The notes under the pieces were generated by a model, which saw nothing but the letters and a program-made list of their open reading frames with translations, had not been told where the DNA came from and did no database searches. Both the position numbers and the translations under genes were made by a program. Shown piece after piece: positions 1 to 8,941 of a stretch of 25,742 nt of DNA; position 1 is the stretch's first letter; each line of letters begins with the position of its first letter. This stretch comes from CAZFZT01 sp964523675 (GTDB lineage Bacteria > Planctomycetota > Phycisphaerae > Phycisphaerales > SM1A02), in contig CAZFZT010000046.1 of assembly GCA_964523675.1 (NCBI GenBank), positions 1 to 25,742 of the forward strand, in the 5' to 3' direction.

Positions 1-74
1 GGCGAACGGTTGCAAACGCTCCTTTATGAAGTCGGTGCTTGAGCGCCGACGTGCCGGGCATCAGGCACCCGCTG

Positions 75-80
75 TAAGAT
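75..80 (+). promoter_or_regulatory. -10-like box of a probable leaderless promoter (DUF4238 gene)
   Basis: TAAGAT lies 7 nt before the ATG at 88, so transcription would begin at or next to the start codon. There is no Shine-Dalgarno and no convincing -35 hexamer. It is one of nine similarly placed boxes in the window. Confidence 0.45.
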
Positions 81-87
81 CGAGCCA

Positions 88-990
88 ATGGCGAAGCACC
101 ATTACATACCAGAATTCTTCCTTGGCGCATGGACGGACACAGGCACGCGTGATGGACGGATGAGTGTCCTTGACAAGCGGACTGGAAAGACATGGACGAC
201 GCGCCCAGCGAACGCTGGCGCAGAAGGCGATCTCTATCTCATCGATCTTTCTGAGATCGGGTCCGTCATCGCTGCCGACGAGATCGAGAAGGCATTCAGC
301 AAGGTCGAAGACGCAGCAGCACCTTCCATCAAGCGCGTTCTCACTGGTGGATCACTGACTGGGGGTGAGGATCTAGACAATGTCATCGCGCTACTGGCGA
401 CACTGGTCCTCAGAGTACCACGCCATCTCAAAGGGTGCGACGACCTTCTTCGGCAGATGGTCGATTCTACTTACCGTCAGTTGCAAGCAGATGGCAAGTT
501 TGCCACTGACAACCCCGCGCTAGACGCCAAGATGGGGGAGATGTATGAGCAAGGTCTCATCCAGATCAAGATCAAACACAATGCGCGACTTGACATGATG
601 GTCCAAGGATTGACGACGGTGATGGAGCTCCTCAAATTGCGCCACTGGACTGTGCTGCGATCTGCTAACGATGCAGGCGACCTGATATGTACAGATCATC
701 CGGTCGTGTTGCAATGGTACAAGCCTGTGCCTGATGGTTATTCGCCAGGCCTAGGGCTGAAGAACACGGTCGTGTTTTCGCCACTCGGTCCACGGACCGC
801 CTTGGTTGGATTGTGGAACGCTGAGCCGGAAAGTCCGGAGCTCACTGATGACCAGGTGACCTTCTGGAACAGTCAATTGTTGGGATATGTGGAGAGATTC
901 GCTTTCTGTCGAGGAGACTTCAAGGCACTCCATCGCAGCGGTGCAGTCGATGGGAAGGAGGACGTCCTAAAGCGATGGGCCAAGTCGTAA
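88..990 (+). CDS. DUF4238 family protein
   Basis: A 300-residue soluble protein. The N-terminus (KHHYIPEFFLGAWT) matches the HHY(V/I)P-x-F-x-L opening typical of DUF4238, and the middle contains the family-like segment CTDHPVVL around residue 200. No membrane segment or signal peptide is visible. DUF4238 proteins are widespread and often sit in accessory or defence-rich islands, but their biochemical role is not established, so no function is assigned. The ATG at 88 is chosen because family similarity begins at once and a -10-like box lies 7 nt upstream. It converges on hutU with only about 20 bp between stop codons. By eye its codon use is more A/T-rich than its neighbours, which would fit acquisition by transfer; I did not calculate this. 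Confidence 0.8.
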   Translation: MAKHHYIPEFFLGAWTDTGTRDGRMSVLDKRTGKTWTTRPANAGAEGDLYLIDLSEIGSVIAADEIEKAFSKVEDAAAPSIKRVLTGGSLTGGEDLDNVIALLATLVLRVPRHLKGCDDLLRQMVDSTYRQLQADGKFATDNPALDAKMGEMYEQGLIQIKIKHNARLDMMVQGLTTVMELLKLRHWTVLRSANDAGDLICTDHPVVLQWYKPVPDGYSPGLGLKNTVVFSPLGPRTALVGLWNAEPESPELTDDQVTFWNSQLLGYVERFAFCRGDFKALHRSGAVDGKEDVLKRWAKS

Positions 991-1011
991 GTTGTTCAAC
1001 GCATCTCACGT

Positions 1012-2790
<1,779 letters not shown>

Positions 2791-2796
2791 ACCGCC

Positions 2797-2802
2797 ATGA
2801 TA
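2797..2802 (-). promoter_or_regulatory. -10-like box of a probable leaderless promoter (hutU)
   Basis: TATCAT on the minus strand ends 6 nt before the hutU ATG at 2790. There is no Shine-Dalgarno between them and the -35 region is weak. Confidence 0.45.
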
Positions 2803-2822
2803 GTGCGCCAGCGATGCCGAAC

Positions 2823-3059
2823 CTAGAACGTGATCTCCAGGCTGGCGCGGAACAGCAGGAAGAGGATGCCGACCCCGCCGAGCACGATTCCCACAATGCC
2901 GCAGAACATGCCCACCTTCGCAAGACTTTCGGATGACGGCGACACTTCACGCTCGACGATCTGACGCTTCACCTTCTTGTGGAGAAGTATCGAAATCACG
3001 CCGCACGAGATCGAGATGAAGGCGTAGATCGAGCCGATGACCGCAACGATGCCTAGCAC
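2823..3059 (-). CDS. small two-helix membrane protein of unknown function
   Basis: A 78-residue reading frame with two hydrophobic helices, at about residues 2-27 and 49-70. They are joined by a charged segment (HKKVKRQIVEREVSPSSESLAKVG). This hairpin pattern resembles small DUF4190-like membrane proteins, but I cannot assign a family. The GTG at 3059 is the first standard start in the frame after an in-frame TGA about 45 nt upstream. The residues just upstream also read as hydrophobic (AVAAL), so the true start may be a nearby non-standard codon or the gene may have lost its 5' end. It has no recognisable Shine-Dalgarno. It lies upstream of hutU on the same strand. Confidence 0.5.
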   Translation of the reverse strand: MLGIVAVIGSIYAFISISCGVISILLHKKVKRQIVEREVSPSSESLAKVGMFCGIVGIVLGGVGILFLLFRASLEITF

Positions 3060-3137
3060 CAGCGCTGCGACGGCCCTGCCCGGGGTCGGCCCTCTTCACC
3101 GCACTTTCGGACAGCCGCGCCCGTTTCCTGCGTCCTG

Positions 3138-3143
3138 TATGAT
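3138..3143 (+). promoter_or_regulatory. possible -10 element for the VOC gene
   Basis: TATGAT lies about 50 nt before the ATG at 3194, leaving a leader of roughly 45 nt that holds a good Shine-Dalgarno. The -35 region is poor, so this is tentative. Confidence 0.3.
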
Positions 3144-3193
3144 GCTCATCGTCTCCGGGCCGCATCAAACCCTATAGAGGAAAGGAACACCCA

Positions 3194-3625
3194 ATGACCG
3201 CAACCGACACCGCCACCACCCAGGCCCCGCCCGCGCTCGGCACGTTCTGTTGGAACGAGCTCATGACGCGCGATGCCAAGTCAGCCCTCGCCTTCTACAC
3301 GAAGCTCTTTGGCTGGACCACACACGACATGCCCATGGAAGGCGATCTGACCTACACCATCGTCATGCCCAAAGACAGCCAGAACGGCATCGGCGGCGTG
3401 ATGGAGATGAAAGGCGAATGCTTCGAAGGCGTGCCGCCGCACTGGATGTCCTACATCAATGTTGATGACATCGAAGCCAGCACCAAGCAGGCCGAGGAAC
3501 TCGGCGGCAAAGTGTGCGTCCCCGTCACGCCCATTCCCAACGTCGGCTTCTTCTCGATCATCGAAGACCCAACCGGCGCGAAGTTCGCCATGTTCAAGAG
3601 CGCGCACGGCGAGTGCTGCGAGTGA
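3194..3625 (+). CDS. VOC (glyoxalase/bleomycin-resistance fold) family protein
   Basis: A 143-residue cytosolic protein of the vicinal-oxygen-chelate superfamily. Both beta-alpha-beta-beta-beta modules are visible. The first starts at GTFCWNELMTRDAKSALAFYTKLFGWTT (residues 17-44). The second spans HWMSYINVDDIEASTKQAEELGGKV to IIEDPTGAKFAMFK. The pattern is that of the CFP-30/27-like VOC proteins (FY..LFGW, DP.GA.F), many of which have unknown substrates. Metal-ligand assignment is uncertain, so no reaction is proposed. The start is supported by a GAGGAAAGGAA Shine-Dalgarno in the leader before the ATG. It is transcribed away from the small membrane protein and converges on the GNAT gene. Confidence 0.88.
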   Translation: MTATDTATTQAPPALGTFCWNELMTRDAKSALAFYTKLFGWTTHDMPMEGDLTYTIVMPKDSQNGIGGVMEMKGECFEGVPPHWMSYINVDDIEASTKQAEELGGKVCVPVTPIPNVGFFSIIEDPTGAKFAMFKSAHGECCE

Positions 3626-3661
3626 GCTGACCCCAATGTTCGAGTTTCCCTGCGGGCCGAA

Positions 3662-4102
3662 TCAACCAGGTTCGGCCCGCAGTTGTTTTTGCATGATGTA
3701 CTTGGAAACGCCGTTCGGCAACCCCTGGAACTCGCAGACGACTTCGTAGCCCAGCCTTTGGTAGAAGTCCGGGCATTGGAACGAGAACGTGTCCAAATAG
3801 AGAAGCGTGCATCCGTTCGATTTCGCATGTGACTCGATGCGGTGCATGATCTGGCGGCCCAGGCCGGCCTTTCGCTTGCGCTCATCGACCCATATCTGCT
3901 GAAGTTCGCAGCAACTGCCCCAGCGGCGGGCCAGTGCGCCGCCGATGACTTCTTTTGATTTGCTGTCGCGCGCCAGACAGGCAATGTTCACCACCGCTGC
4001 GAGGTCGGCAGCGCGAGTGTTGTACGCATGGAGCCCCCGGTCGATGTGCTTCACTTCGGCGGGCAGATCCCCTTCGATGGTTTCGAAGTGCGCGGTGTCC
4101 AT
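3662..4102 (-). CDS. GNAT family N-acetyltransferase
   Basis: A 146-residue single-domain protein with the GNAT fold, expected to transfer an acetyl group from acetyl-CoA to an amine. The acetyl-CoA-binding motif A is present as LQQIWVDERKRKAGLGRQIMHRIESHAKSNGC, where R-K-A-G-L-G fits the Q/R-x-x-G-x-G/A loop. The C-terminal part reads LYLDTFSFQCPDFYQRLGYEVV, the usual FY-x-x-x-GF/Y element. The substrate cannot be told from sequence. The gene is divergent from mscL; TACGAT lies 9 nt before the ATG, suggesting a near-leaderless transcript. It ends 37 bp from the VOC stop, so the two genes converge. Confidence 0.87.
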   Translation of the reverse strand: MDTAHFETIEGDLPAEVKHIDRGLHAYNTRAADLAAVVNIACLARDSKSKEVIGGALARRWGSCCELQQIWVDERKRKAGLGRQIMHRIESHAKSNGCTLLYLDTFSFQCPDFYQRLGYEVVCEFQGLPNGVSKYIMQKQLRAEPG

Positions 4103-4111
4103 GTGGTGCGG

Positions 4112-4117
4112 ATCGTA
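4112..4117 (-). promoter_or_regulatory. -10-like box of a probable leaderless promoter (GNAT gene)
   Basis: TACGAT on the minus strand lies 9 nt before the ATG at 4102, with no Shine-Dalgarno between. Confidence 0.35.
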
Positions 4118-4216
4118 GCACGAATTGCCAACGCGGCCGTTGCAAGCGACAATGCCGCTGTTGGGAAGTCTGGCTTGTGAGGAGGCGGACCACTTTCATT
4201 TGTACAGGAGCATCTC

Positions 4217-4654
4217 ATGGGTTTCATTCAGGAGTTCAAAGAGTTTGCGGTGCGCGGCAACGTGGTGGACATGGCCGTGGGCATCATCATCGGAGCTGCG
4301 TTCGGTAAGATCGTCAACTCGCTGGTGGCGGACGTGCTCATGCCGCCGCTGGGCCTGATTCTTGGCGGGATTGACTTCTCGGAGCAGAAGCTCATGCTGC
4401 GCCAGGCGGTCCCGGCCACGGAAACGAGCGAAGCGGTCGCAGAGGTGTCGATCAATTACGGCCTGTTCATCAACGCAGCGATTTCGTTCATCATCGTGGC
4501 GTTCGCAGTGTTCCTGCTGGTCAAGGCCATCAACACGCTCAAACGCAAGCAGGTGGAGGAGGCGAAGGCGGAACCAAAGCCCCCCGCGCCGACGCTCGAT
4601 CAGCAGTTGCTTACGGAGATCCGCGATCTGCTGCGCAGCGAGCCGGGGCGGTGA
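4217..4654 (+). CDS. mscL: large-conductance mechanosensitive channel MscL
   Basis: MscL forms a homopentameric inner-membrane pore that opens under high membrane tension and releases solutes during hypo-osmotic shock. The N-terminus GFIQEFKEFAVRGNVVDMAVGIIIGAAFGKIVNSLVADVLMPPLG is the classic amphipathic S1 helix plus TM1. TM2 follows at about residues 75-101 (INYGLFINAAISFIIVAFAVFLLVKAIN), then a charged linker and the C-terminal helical bundle (LDQQLLTEIRDLL). Its 145 residues match the family length. An AGGAG Shine-Dalgarno 7-8 nt upstream fixes the start. It appears to be monocistronic, divergent from the GNAT gene. Confidence 0.97.
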   Translation: MGFIQEFKEFAVRGNVVDMAVGIIIGAAFGKIVNSLVADVLMPPLGLILGGIDFSEQKLMLRQAVPATETSEAVAEVSINYGLFINAAISFIIVAFAVFLLVKAINTLKRKQVEEAKAEPKPPAPTLDQQLLTEIRDLLRSEPGR

Positions 4655-4655
4655 T

Positions 4656-4680
4656 CGCGCTCTGCAGGCAGCTTAGCGCG
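4656..4680. terminator. weak hairpin between convergent mscL and hydrolase genes
   Basis: CGCGCT at 4656-4661 pairs with AGCGCG at 4675-4680 across a 13-nt loop. There is no U-tract on either side. It may end one or both convergent transcripts, but the stem is short. Confidence 0.25.
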
Positions 4681-5650
4681 CTGTGGGCAACAGGCGTTGT
4701 TCCTCTTTTCCTGTGGGAGCACCATCGCGCGGCTTCATCAGCTCGCGCAGCGCCTTCTGGCAGTGTGGCGTCAACCTGCCCGAGTTGTGGCCGACGTTGG
4801 GAATGAGTTCCAATGTGATGCGCGGCTGCTTGCCTTGCGACACCGCAACTTTCTTCATGTCGCGCACCCACTGCTGCGCAAGTTCCACGCGCGTTGCGCC
4901 ATCATGCGCAGGCCGGCTCGGCTGGGCTTCAAGATCATCCGCGCCGACAAGGACCGCAATCGGTGTCATTGCGGCTTGCGTGATCTGCTCAGCAGGCAAT
5001 GCTTCAACAACTTCGCGCTTGCTGATCTTTGAGCTGTCCTTCTCCCAGACGAGCATGCGATCGAAGCGGCCGATGCCGTACGGCCAGGGGGCGGCTGGAT
5101 CTGGAAAGGCGTAGCGGCCGGGCGCGCTGAGGATGACTGCCTGGACGCGATCGGGATGCATCATGAGGAATCGGCAGGCGAACTGCCCGCCTGCGGAGTG
5201 GCCGTAAAGCAGCAACTTGTCCTCGGTGATGGTGAAGTTGTCGCGCTCTGCGCTGACGAGGCGTTCGACGAACTCGTCCGCGCCGATGTCCCTTCCGAAG
5301 AGGCCGCGATAGCCGCCGTATGCAGCGCGGTAGCGCGGCCGATCGAACGCCGGCGCGATGAGAATGAGGTTGTGCTCTTCCGCGAAGTCGGTCCAGCGTT
5401 CGATGAACTTCTTCGCAGTGTCGGCTGCCTTCTCATTCTCGCCGGGCGTGCCATGCGCGATGATGAAGATTGCATCGACCGACTGATCCCGCGCAGTGCG
5501 CGGCCGATACACCCACGCTTCGCCGAAGTCGTGAGAGACGAAGACGATGCGCCCGGTTGTCGTTGGGGCGGTGGCTTGAAGATCAACGGTTGCAGAGCAA
5601 AGCAATGCGATGGTTAGCAGGAGAATGGGCCGCATCGGTGCCATCCTCAC
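4673..5650 (-). CDS. secreted alpha/beta hydrolase (esterase / PHB-depolymerase-like)
   Basis: A 325-residue protein with an N-terminal signal peptide (about residues 1-28, MRPILLLTIALLCSATVDLQA), so probably exported. The alpha/beta hydrolase core shows an oxyanion-side HG motif (IIAHGTPGEN, 63-72) and the nucleophile elbow GHSAGG with Ser152. A likely acid is Asp238 or Asp239 (VLVGADDLEA), and the catalytic His is probably His288 (NVGHNSG). This resembles LpqC/PHB-depolymerase-like esterases; the substrate is unknown. The reading frame opens with GTG at 5650, which overlaps the TGA of the preceding small gene (GTGA). ATG codons at 5644 and 5635 are alternative starts that keep the signal peptide. 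The overlap suggests translational coupling with the PIN/partner genes upstream. Confidence 0.82.
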   Translation of the reverse strand: MRMAPMRPILLLTIALLCSATVDLQATAPTTTGRIVFVSHDFGEAWVYRPRTARDQSVDAIFIIAHGTPGENEKAADTAKKFIERWTDFAEEHNLILIAPAFDRPRYRAAYGGYRGLFGRDIGADEFVERLVSAERDNFTITEDKLLLYGHSAGGQFACRFLMMHPDRVQAVILSAPGRYAFPDPAAPWPYGIGRFDRMLVWEKDSSKISKREVVEALPAEQITQAAMTPIAVLVGADDLEAQPSRPAHDGATRVELAQQWVRDMKKVAVSQGKQPRITLELIPNVGHNSGRLTPHCQKALRELMKPRDGAPTGKEEQRLLPTAR

Positions 5651-5868
5651 GCCGCCGACGCCTGTTCGCTGCGGATCTCACGCAGGAGCGCATCGAGCGG
5701 GGTGCGCCCCGACTTCACCGAAAGACATACGCGCAAGACATGCAATTCAAAGAGCATATCGTCAGTTGGATAGTCCGCGCGGAACGATCGCTCGATCAAC
5801 TGTAGTTGCTCGTCGGTAATCCCCGCTTCGCGCGCGGCCGTGGTGTAATCGAAATACTCGTGTGGCAT
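5647..5868 (-). CDS. small protein, candidate partner (antitoxin?) of the PIN-domain protein
   Basis: A 73-residue acidic, helix-forming protein (EYFDYTTAAREAGITDEQLQLIERSF...DMLFELHVLRVCLSVKSGRTPLDALLREI). I do not recognise a named family. It starts 15 nt after the PIN gene stop, preceded by GGTGA, and its own stop overlaps the hydrolase GTG, so it belongs to a tight minus-strand cluster. Small size and pairing with a PIN nuclease make it an antitoxin candidate, although no DNA-binding domain (RHH, AbrB, Phd) is visible. It could equally be an unrelated conserved protein. Confidence 0.6.
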   Translation of the reverse strand: MPHEYFDYTTAAREAGITDEQLQLIERSFRADYPTDDMLFELHVLRVCLSVKSGRTPLDALLREIRSEQASAA

Positions 5869-5883
5869 GAATTCACCACTGAA

Positions 5884-6333
5884 TCATAGCTCAGGTGGCG
5901 AGATGATCTCCACAGGCGGCAACCCACGGGCCAATACGATCGAATGTACTGCTGCACGGCCACGTCGATTGACCAGGTGCTTGAAGTTCCACGACAGGAG
6001 GATTTCACTCCGTGTCAGCACAGCCGCAGCAACGTGTAGCGCATCGTCTAACACCTTTCCGGGAAACACTCCTGCCACAACGAATTCATTCGCAAGATCA
6101 TCCATTTCGGGCGTCAGCGGGTGGACCACGATCTCATCTAGGAGCAAGAGCATCTGAGCGAGCCGTTGCGGATCGCTGGTGCGTTCGATTTCCTCACGGG
6201 CGACCTCACACGTGGACACCTCGTACATCTCACGATTCGCCCAGAAGGAGCGCGTCAACTCGGCCCGTTCGGGCCAGCGCATGTCGTCAAGCGCGCTGAT
6301 CACCGAGGTATCGAGATAGACGCGCTGCTTCAT
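5884..6333 (-). CDS. PIN-domain protein (VapC-like putative ribonuclease toxin)
   Basis: A 149-residue PIN-domain protein. The first acidic residue is in VYLDTSVIS (Asp8), followed by acidic CEVAREEIE (Glu43/Glu47), DDALHVAAA (Asp96/Asp97), and the terminal SWNFKHLVN block (Asn116) characteristic of one VapC-like subgroup. PIN proteins of this type are Mg2+-dependent RNases, commonly the toxin of type II toxin-antitoxin pairs. No antitoxin-like gene precedes it: icd ends 16 nt upstream. The 73-residue gene 15 nt downstream is the only candidate, which would make a toxin-first order. Translation is likely coupled to icd readthrough; no promoter is evident in the 16-nt gap. Confidence 0.85.
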   Translation of the reverse strand: MKQRVYLDTSVISALDDMRWPERAELTRSFWANREMYEVSTCEVAREEIERTSDPQRLAQMLLLLDEIVVHPLTPEMDDLANEFVVAGVFPGKVLDDALHVAAAVLTRSEILLSWNFKHLVNRRGRAAVHSIVLARGLPPVEIISPPEL

Positions 6334-6349
6334 GTGTCAACGCTTTCCA

Positions 6350-7681
6350 TCACGCTCCCGCCATCGCGGGCTTCTTTGCTCCTGACGAGGCACCCATGTG
6401 CTTGATGATCGCGTCGCCGAACTCGCTGCACTTGAGCTTCGTGGCGCCTTCCATCATGCGCTCGAAGTCATAGGTGACGGTCTTGGCTGCGATCGCGCCT
6501 TCGATGCCGGCGATGATGAGATCAGCCGCTTCGTTCCAGCCGAGGAAGCGGAACATCATTTCGCCGGAGAGAATGACGGAGCCGGGGTTGACCTGGTCCT
6601 TGCCTGCGTACTTGGGCGCGGTGCCGTGCGTGGCTTCGAAGATGGCGTGGCCGGTGTCGTAGTTGATGTTCGCACCGGGAGCGATGCCGATGCCGCCGAC
6701 GCACGCAGCGAGAGCGTCGGAGATGTAGTCGCCGTTGAGGTTCATCGTGGCGATGACGTCGTACTCCTTCGGCCGGGTGAGGATCTGCTGAAGGAAGGCA
6801 TCTGCGATGACATCCTTGATGATGATGTCGTGCGGAATGGTGTCGGGCAGGTCGAACGAAGCGAGGGCCGCGTCGGGCTTGATCTTCGTGCCGGCCTTGA
6901 TGATTTGCCAAGGGCCGCCGTCAAGGTCTTCCGCGCCGAAGAGCTGCTTTGCCACCTGGTAGCCCCAGTCGCAGAACGCGCCTTCGGTGAACTTCATGAT
7001 GTTTCCCTTGTGGACAATCGTCACGGACCTGCGGCCGTAGCGAATGGCGTAGTTGATCGCGCCCTTGACGATTCGCTCGGTGCCTTCCTGCGAGACGGGC
7101 TTGATACCGATGCCGGCTGTGTCGGGAAAGCGAATCTTCTTGTGCAGCTCAGGGAAGTGCTGCTTGAAGAGCTCCTTGAACTTCTTGGTGTCTTCCTTGC
7201 CGTTCTCGAACTCGATGCCGGCGTAGATGTCCTCCGAGTTCTCGCGGAAGATGACCATGTCCGTGTCCTGCGGCCGCTTGACGGGCGAAGGCACGCCTTC
7301 AAACCAGCGCACAGGCCTGAGGCAGGTGTAGAGATCGAGGATCTGGCGCAGCGCGACGTTGAGCGAGCGAATACCGCCGCCGACTGGGGTGGTGAGCGGG
7401 CCCTTGATGCCGACGAGATACTTGCGGAAGTCTTCCAGCGTTTGATCGGGCAACCAGTTCTTTGTCTTGTTGAACGCCTTCTCGCCGGCGAGGACTTCGT
7501 GCCAGTGAATCTTCCGCCCCCCGGAACCGCCGCCGTACGCCTTTTCGACGGCCGCGTCAAAGACCTTGACGGACGCGTTCCAGATGTCCGGCCCGGTGCC
7601 ATCGCCTTCGATGAACGGAATGATCGGCTGATCGGGAACCTGAAGACCCTGCGGCGTCATCGTGATCGGCTGTGCGGACAT
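6350..7681 (-). CDS. icd: NADP-dependent isocitrate dehydrogenase
   Basis: Oxidatively decarboxylates isocitrate to 2-oxoglutarate in the TCA cycle. The 443-residue protein has the E. coli-type homodimeric Icd signatures. These are IPFIEGDGTGPDIW at the N-terminus; the substrate-binding, phosphorylation-loop motif TPVGGGIRSLNVALRQ; and VIFRENSEDIYAGIEF. Next come TIVHKGNIMKFTEGAF, the metal-binding NLNGDYISDALAACVGGIGIAPGANI, and the NADP-binding segment FEATHGTAPKYAGKDQVNPGSVILSGEMM. I place the start at the ATG at 7681, not at the in-frame codon at 7693, because GGAGG sits 5 nt before it (7687-7691) and family similarity begins there. A TATACT box at 7747-7752 could be its -10 element. The PIN gene follows 16 nt after the stop. 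Confidence 0.97.
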   Translation of the reverse strand: MSAQPITMTPQGLQVPDQPIIPFIEGDGTGPDIWNASVKVFDAAVEKAYGGGSGGRKIHWHEVLAGEKAFNKTKNWLPDQTLEDFRKYLVGIKGPLTTPVGGGIRSLNVALRQILDLYTCLRPVRWFEGVPSPVKRPQDTDMVIFRENSEDIYAGIEFENGKEDTKKFKELFKQHFPELHKKIRFPDTAGIGIKPVSQEGTERIVKGAINYAIRYGRRSVTIVHKGNIMKFTEGAFCDWGYQVAKQLFGAEDLDGGPWQIIKAGTKIKPDAALASFDLPDTIPHDIIIKDVIADAFLQQILTRPKEYDVIATMNLNGDYISDALAACVGGIGIAPGANINYDTGHAIFEATHGTAPKYAGKDQVNPGSVILSGEMMFRFLGWNEAADLIIAGIEGAIAAKTVTYDFERMMEGATKLKCSEFGDAIIKHMGASSGAKKPAMAGA

Positions 7682-7746
7682 CGAAACCTCCAAATGGAAC
7701 TTGCGGTGAATGAATCTCCAAGGCCGCTCTGTGCGGCGAATGCGGC

Positions 7747-7752
7747 AGTATA
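7747..7752 (-). promoter_or_regulatory. possible -10 element for icd
   Basis: TATACT on the minus strand would give a leader of about 60 nt carrying the GGAGG Shine-Dalgarno. The -35 region is not clear. Confidence 0.4.
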
Positions 7753-7804
7753 GCAGGCAGTTGTGAGTCTTCTCGCGATGCAGGGGTAATGCCGATATGC
7801 CGGT

Positions 7805-8908
7805 CTAGCAGCGTTTCACAACCTCTTGCGCAGCAGCGGTAATGCACGCGGCAGTGTCGCCGAGCGAAGCCGCCTCGCCAAAGCGATCCACCAAACTCAA
7901 GTATGAACCGAGGAGACCGGGCCCGACGCATCGCTCCACGCCCTCACCCGCCCTGCCGACGATTGCGATGGTCGGCACACCCCACTTTGCAGCCATTTTC
8001 GCAACACTGACCGTGGCCTTGCCGTTGAGCGACTGAGCATCGAGTGATCCTTCGCCCGTGATCACGAGGTCGACGTGCCGGCAGCGATCTTCGAAGTTCA
8101 GGATGTGAAAGACAAGTTCAATGCCGCGCTCCATGGTCGCGCCCAGCAGCATGACCGGCGTCAAAGCGGCGCCACCAGCTGCGCCAAAGCCAGGCGTCGC
8201 TGTGTCTGCGTTCAGTAGCCGCGCCAGATGCTTGAGCGCGCTATCAAGCAACCGCACCTGCTCCGCAGTCGCGCCCTTCTGCGGCCCGTACACCGCAGCT
8301 GCGCCGTCCGGGCCGCAAAGCGGGTTCGTAACATCGCAAGCCATGCGAATCTTCGGAAACTGCGTTACGTCCGGCGCAATGACTTTCGAGACCTTCCTCA
8401 GCTGCCCTCCAGTCAATGCCTCACGCATTACTGCGCCTGCTTCATCAAGAAAGACAGCCCCAAGCGCCTGCGCTATGCCGGCCCCGCCATCCACAGTGGC
8501 GCTTCCACCAAGAAAGACGACGACCTCCTGACAGCCATGTGCAGATGCATGTTGAATCAACTCGCCCGTTCCATACGTTGTCGTGCGGGTTGGATCACGC
8601 ATCTCTCGCGGTACAAGCGACAGACCCGATGCCTGGGCCAGTTCAACGACGCCCGTTCGAGCGTCATTGATCAGACCAAACGAAGCTTCAACTGACCGGC
8701 CGAGTGGACCTGTCACGCGAACTCGGTGCAATACCCCGCCCGCCGCTGCGAGGATGGCGTCCACGGTACCCTCGCCGCCATCGCCGATCGGGCACAGATC
8801 AACAACAACCCCCGGCGCTGCCTGGCGCACTCCTTGCGCCAATGCTGCCGCAGCTTGTGTGGCTGATATCGATTCTTTGAAGCTGTCCGGAGCGCAGAGA
8901 ACTCGCAT
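7805..8908 (-). CDS. glxK: glycerate 2-kinase (GlxK/GarK family)
   Basis: Phosphorylates D-glycerate using ATP, feeding glyoxylate- or sugar-acid-derived glycerate into glycolysis. The start MRVLCAPDSFKESISATQAA matches the family N-terminus, followed by CPIGDGGEGTVDAI, the glycine-rich VFLGGSATVDGGAGIAQALGA, DVTNPLCGPDGAAAVYGPQKGA, and VITGEGSLDAQSLNGKA near the C-terminus. With 367 residues it has full family length. I chose the ATG at 8908 over the in-frame ATG at 8920 because homology begins at 8908 and a TACGAT box overlaps the upstream ATG, 10 nt before 8908. It lies 33 nt after the response regulator gene, so it may also be co-transcribed with it. Confidence 0.93.
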   Translation of the reverse strand: MRVLCAPDSFKESISATQAAAALAQGVRQAAPGVVVDLCPIGDGGEGTVDAILAAAGGVLHRVRVTGPLGRSVEASFGLINDARTGVVELAQASGLSLVPREMRDPTRTTTYGTGELIQHASAHGCQEVVVFLGGSATVDGGAGIAQALGAVFLDEAGAVMREALTGGQLRKVSKVIAPDVTQFPKIRMACDVTNPLCGPDGAAAVYGPQKGATAEQVRLLDSALKHLARLLNADTATPGFGAAGGAALTPVMLLGATMERGIELVFHILNFEDRCRHVDLVITGEGSLDAQSLNGKATVSVAKMAAKWGVPTIAIVGRAGEGVERCVGPGLLGSYLSLVDRFGEAASLGDTAACITAAAQEVVKRC

Positions 8909-8918
8909 GGCTGAGCGC

Positions 8919-8924
8919 ATCGTA
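8919..8924 (-). promoter_or_regulatory. -10-like box of a probable leaderless promoter (glycerate kinase)
   Basis: TACGAT on the minus strand lies 10 nt before the preferred ATG at 8908. It overlaps the alternative ATG at 8920, which argues against that start. Confidence 0.3.
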
Positions 8925-8941
8925 GCGAGCGAACGCCTGGC

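Noticed and set aside
6398..7753. A 451-residue open frame on the plus strand opposite icd
   Set aside because: It is the antisense shadow of icd; codon structure of the real gene keeps the frame open, and the protein has no family resemblance.
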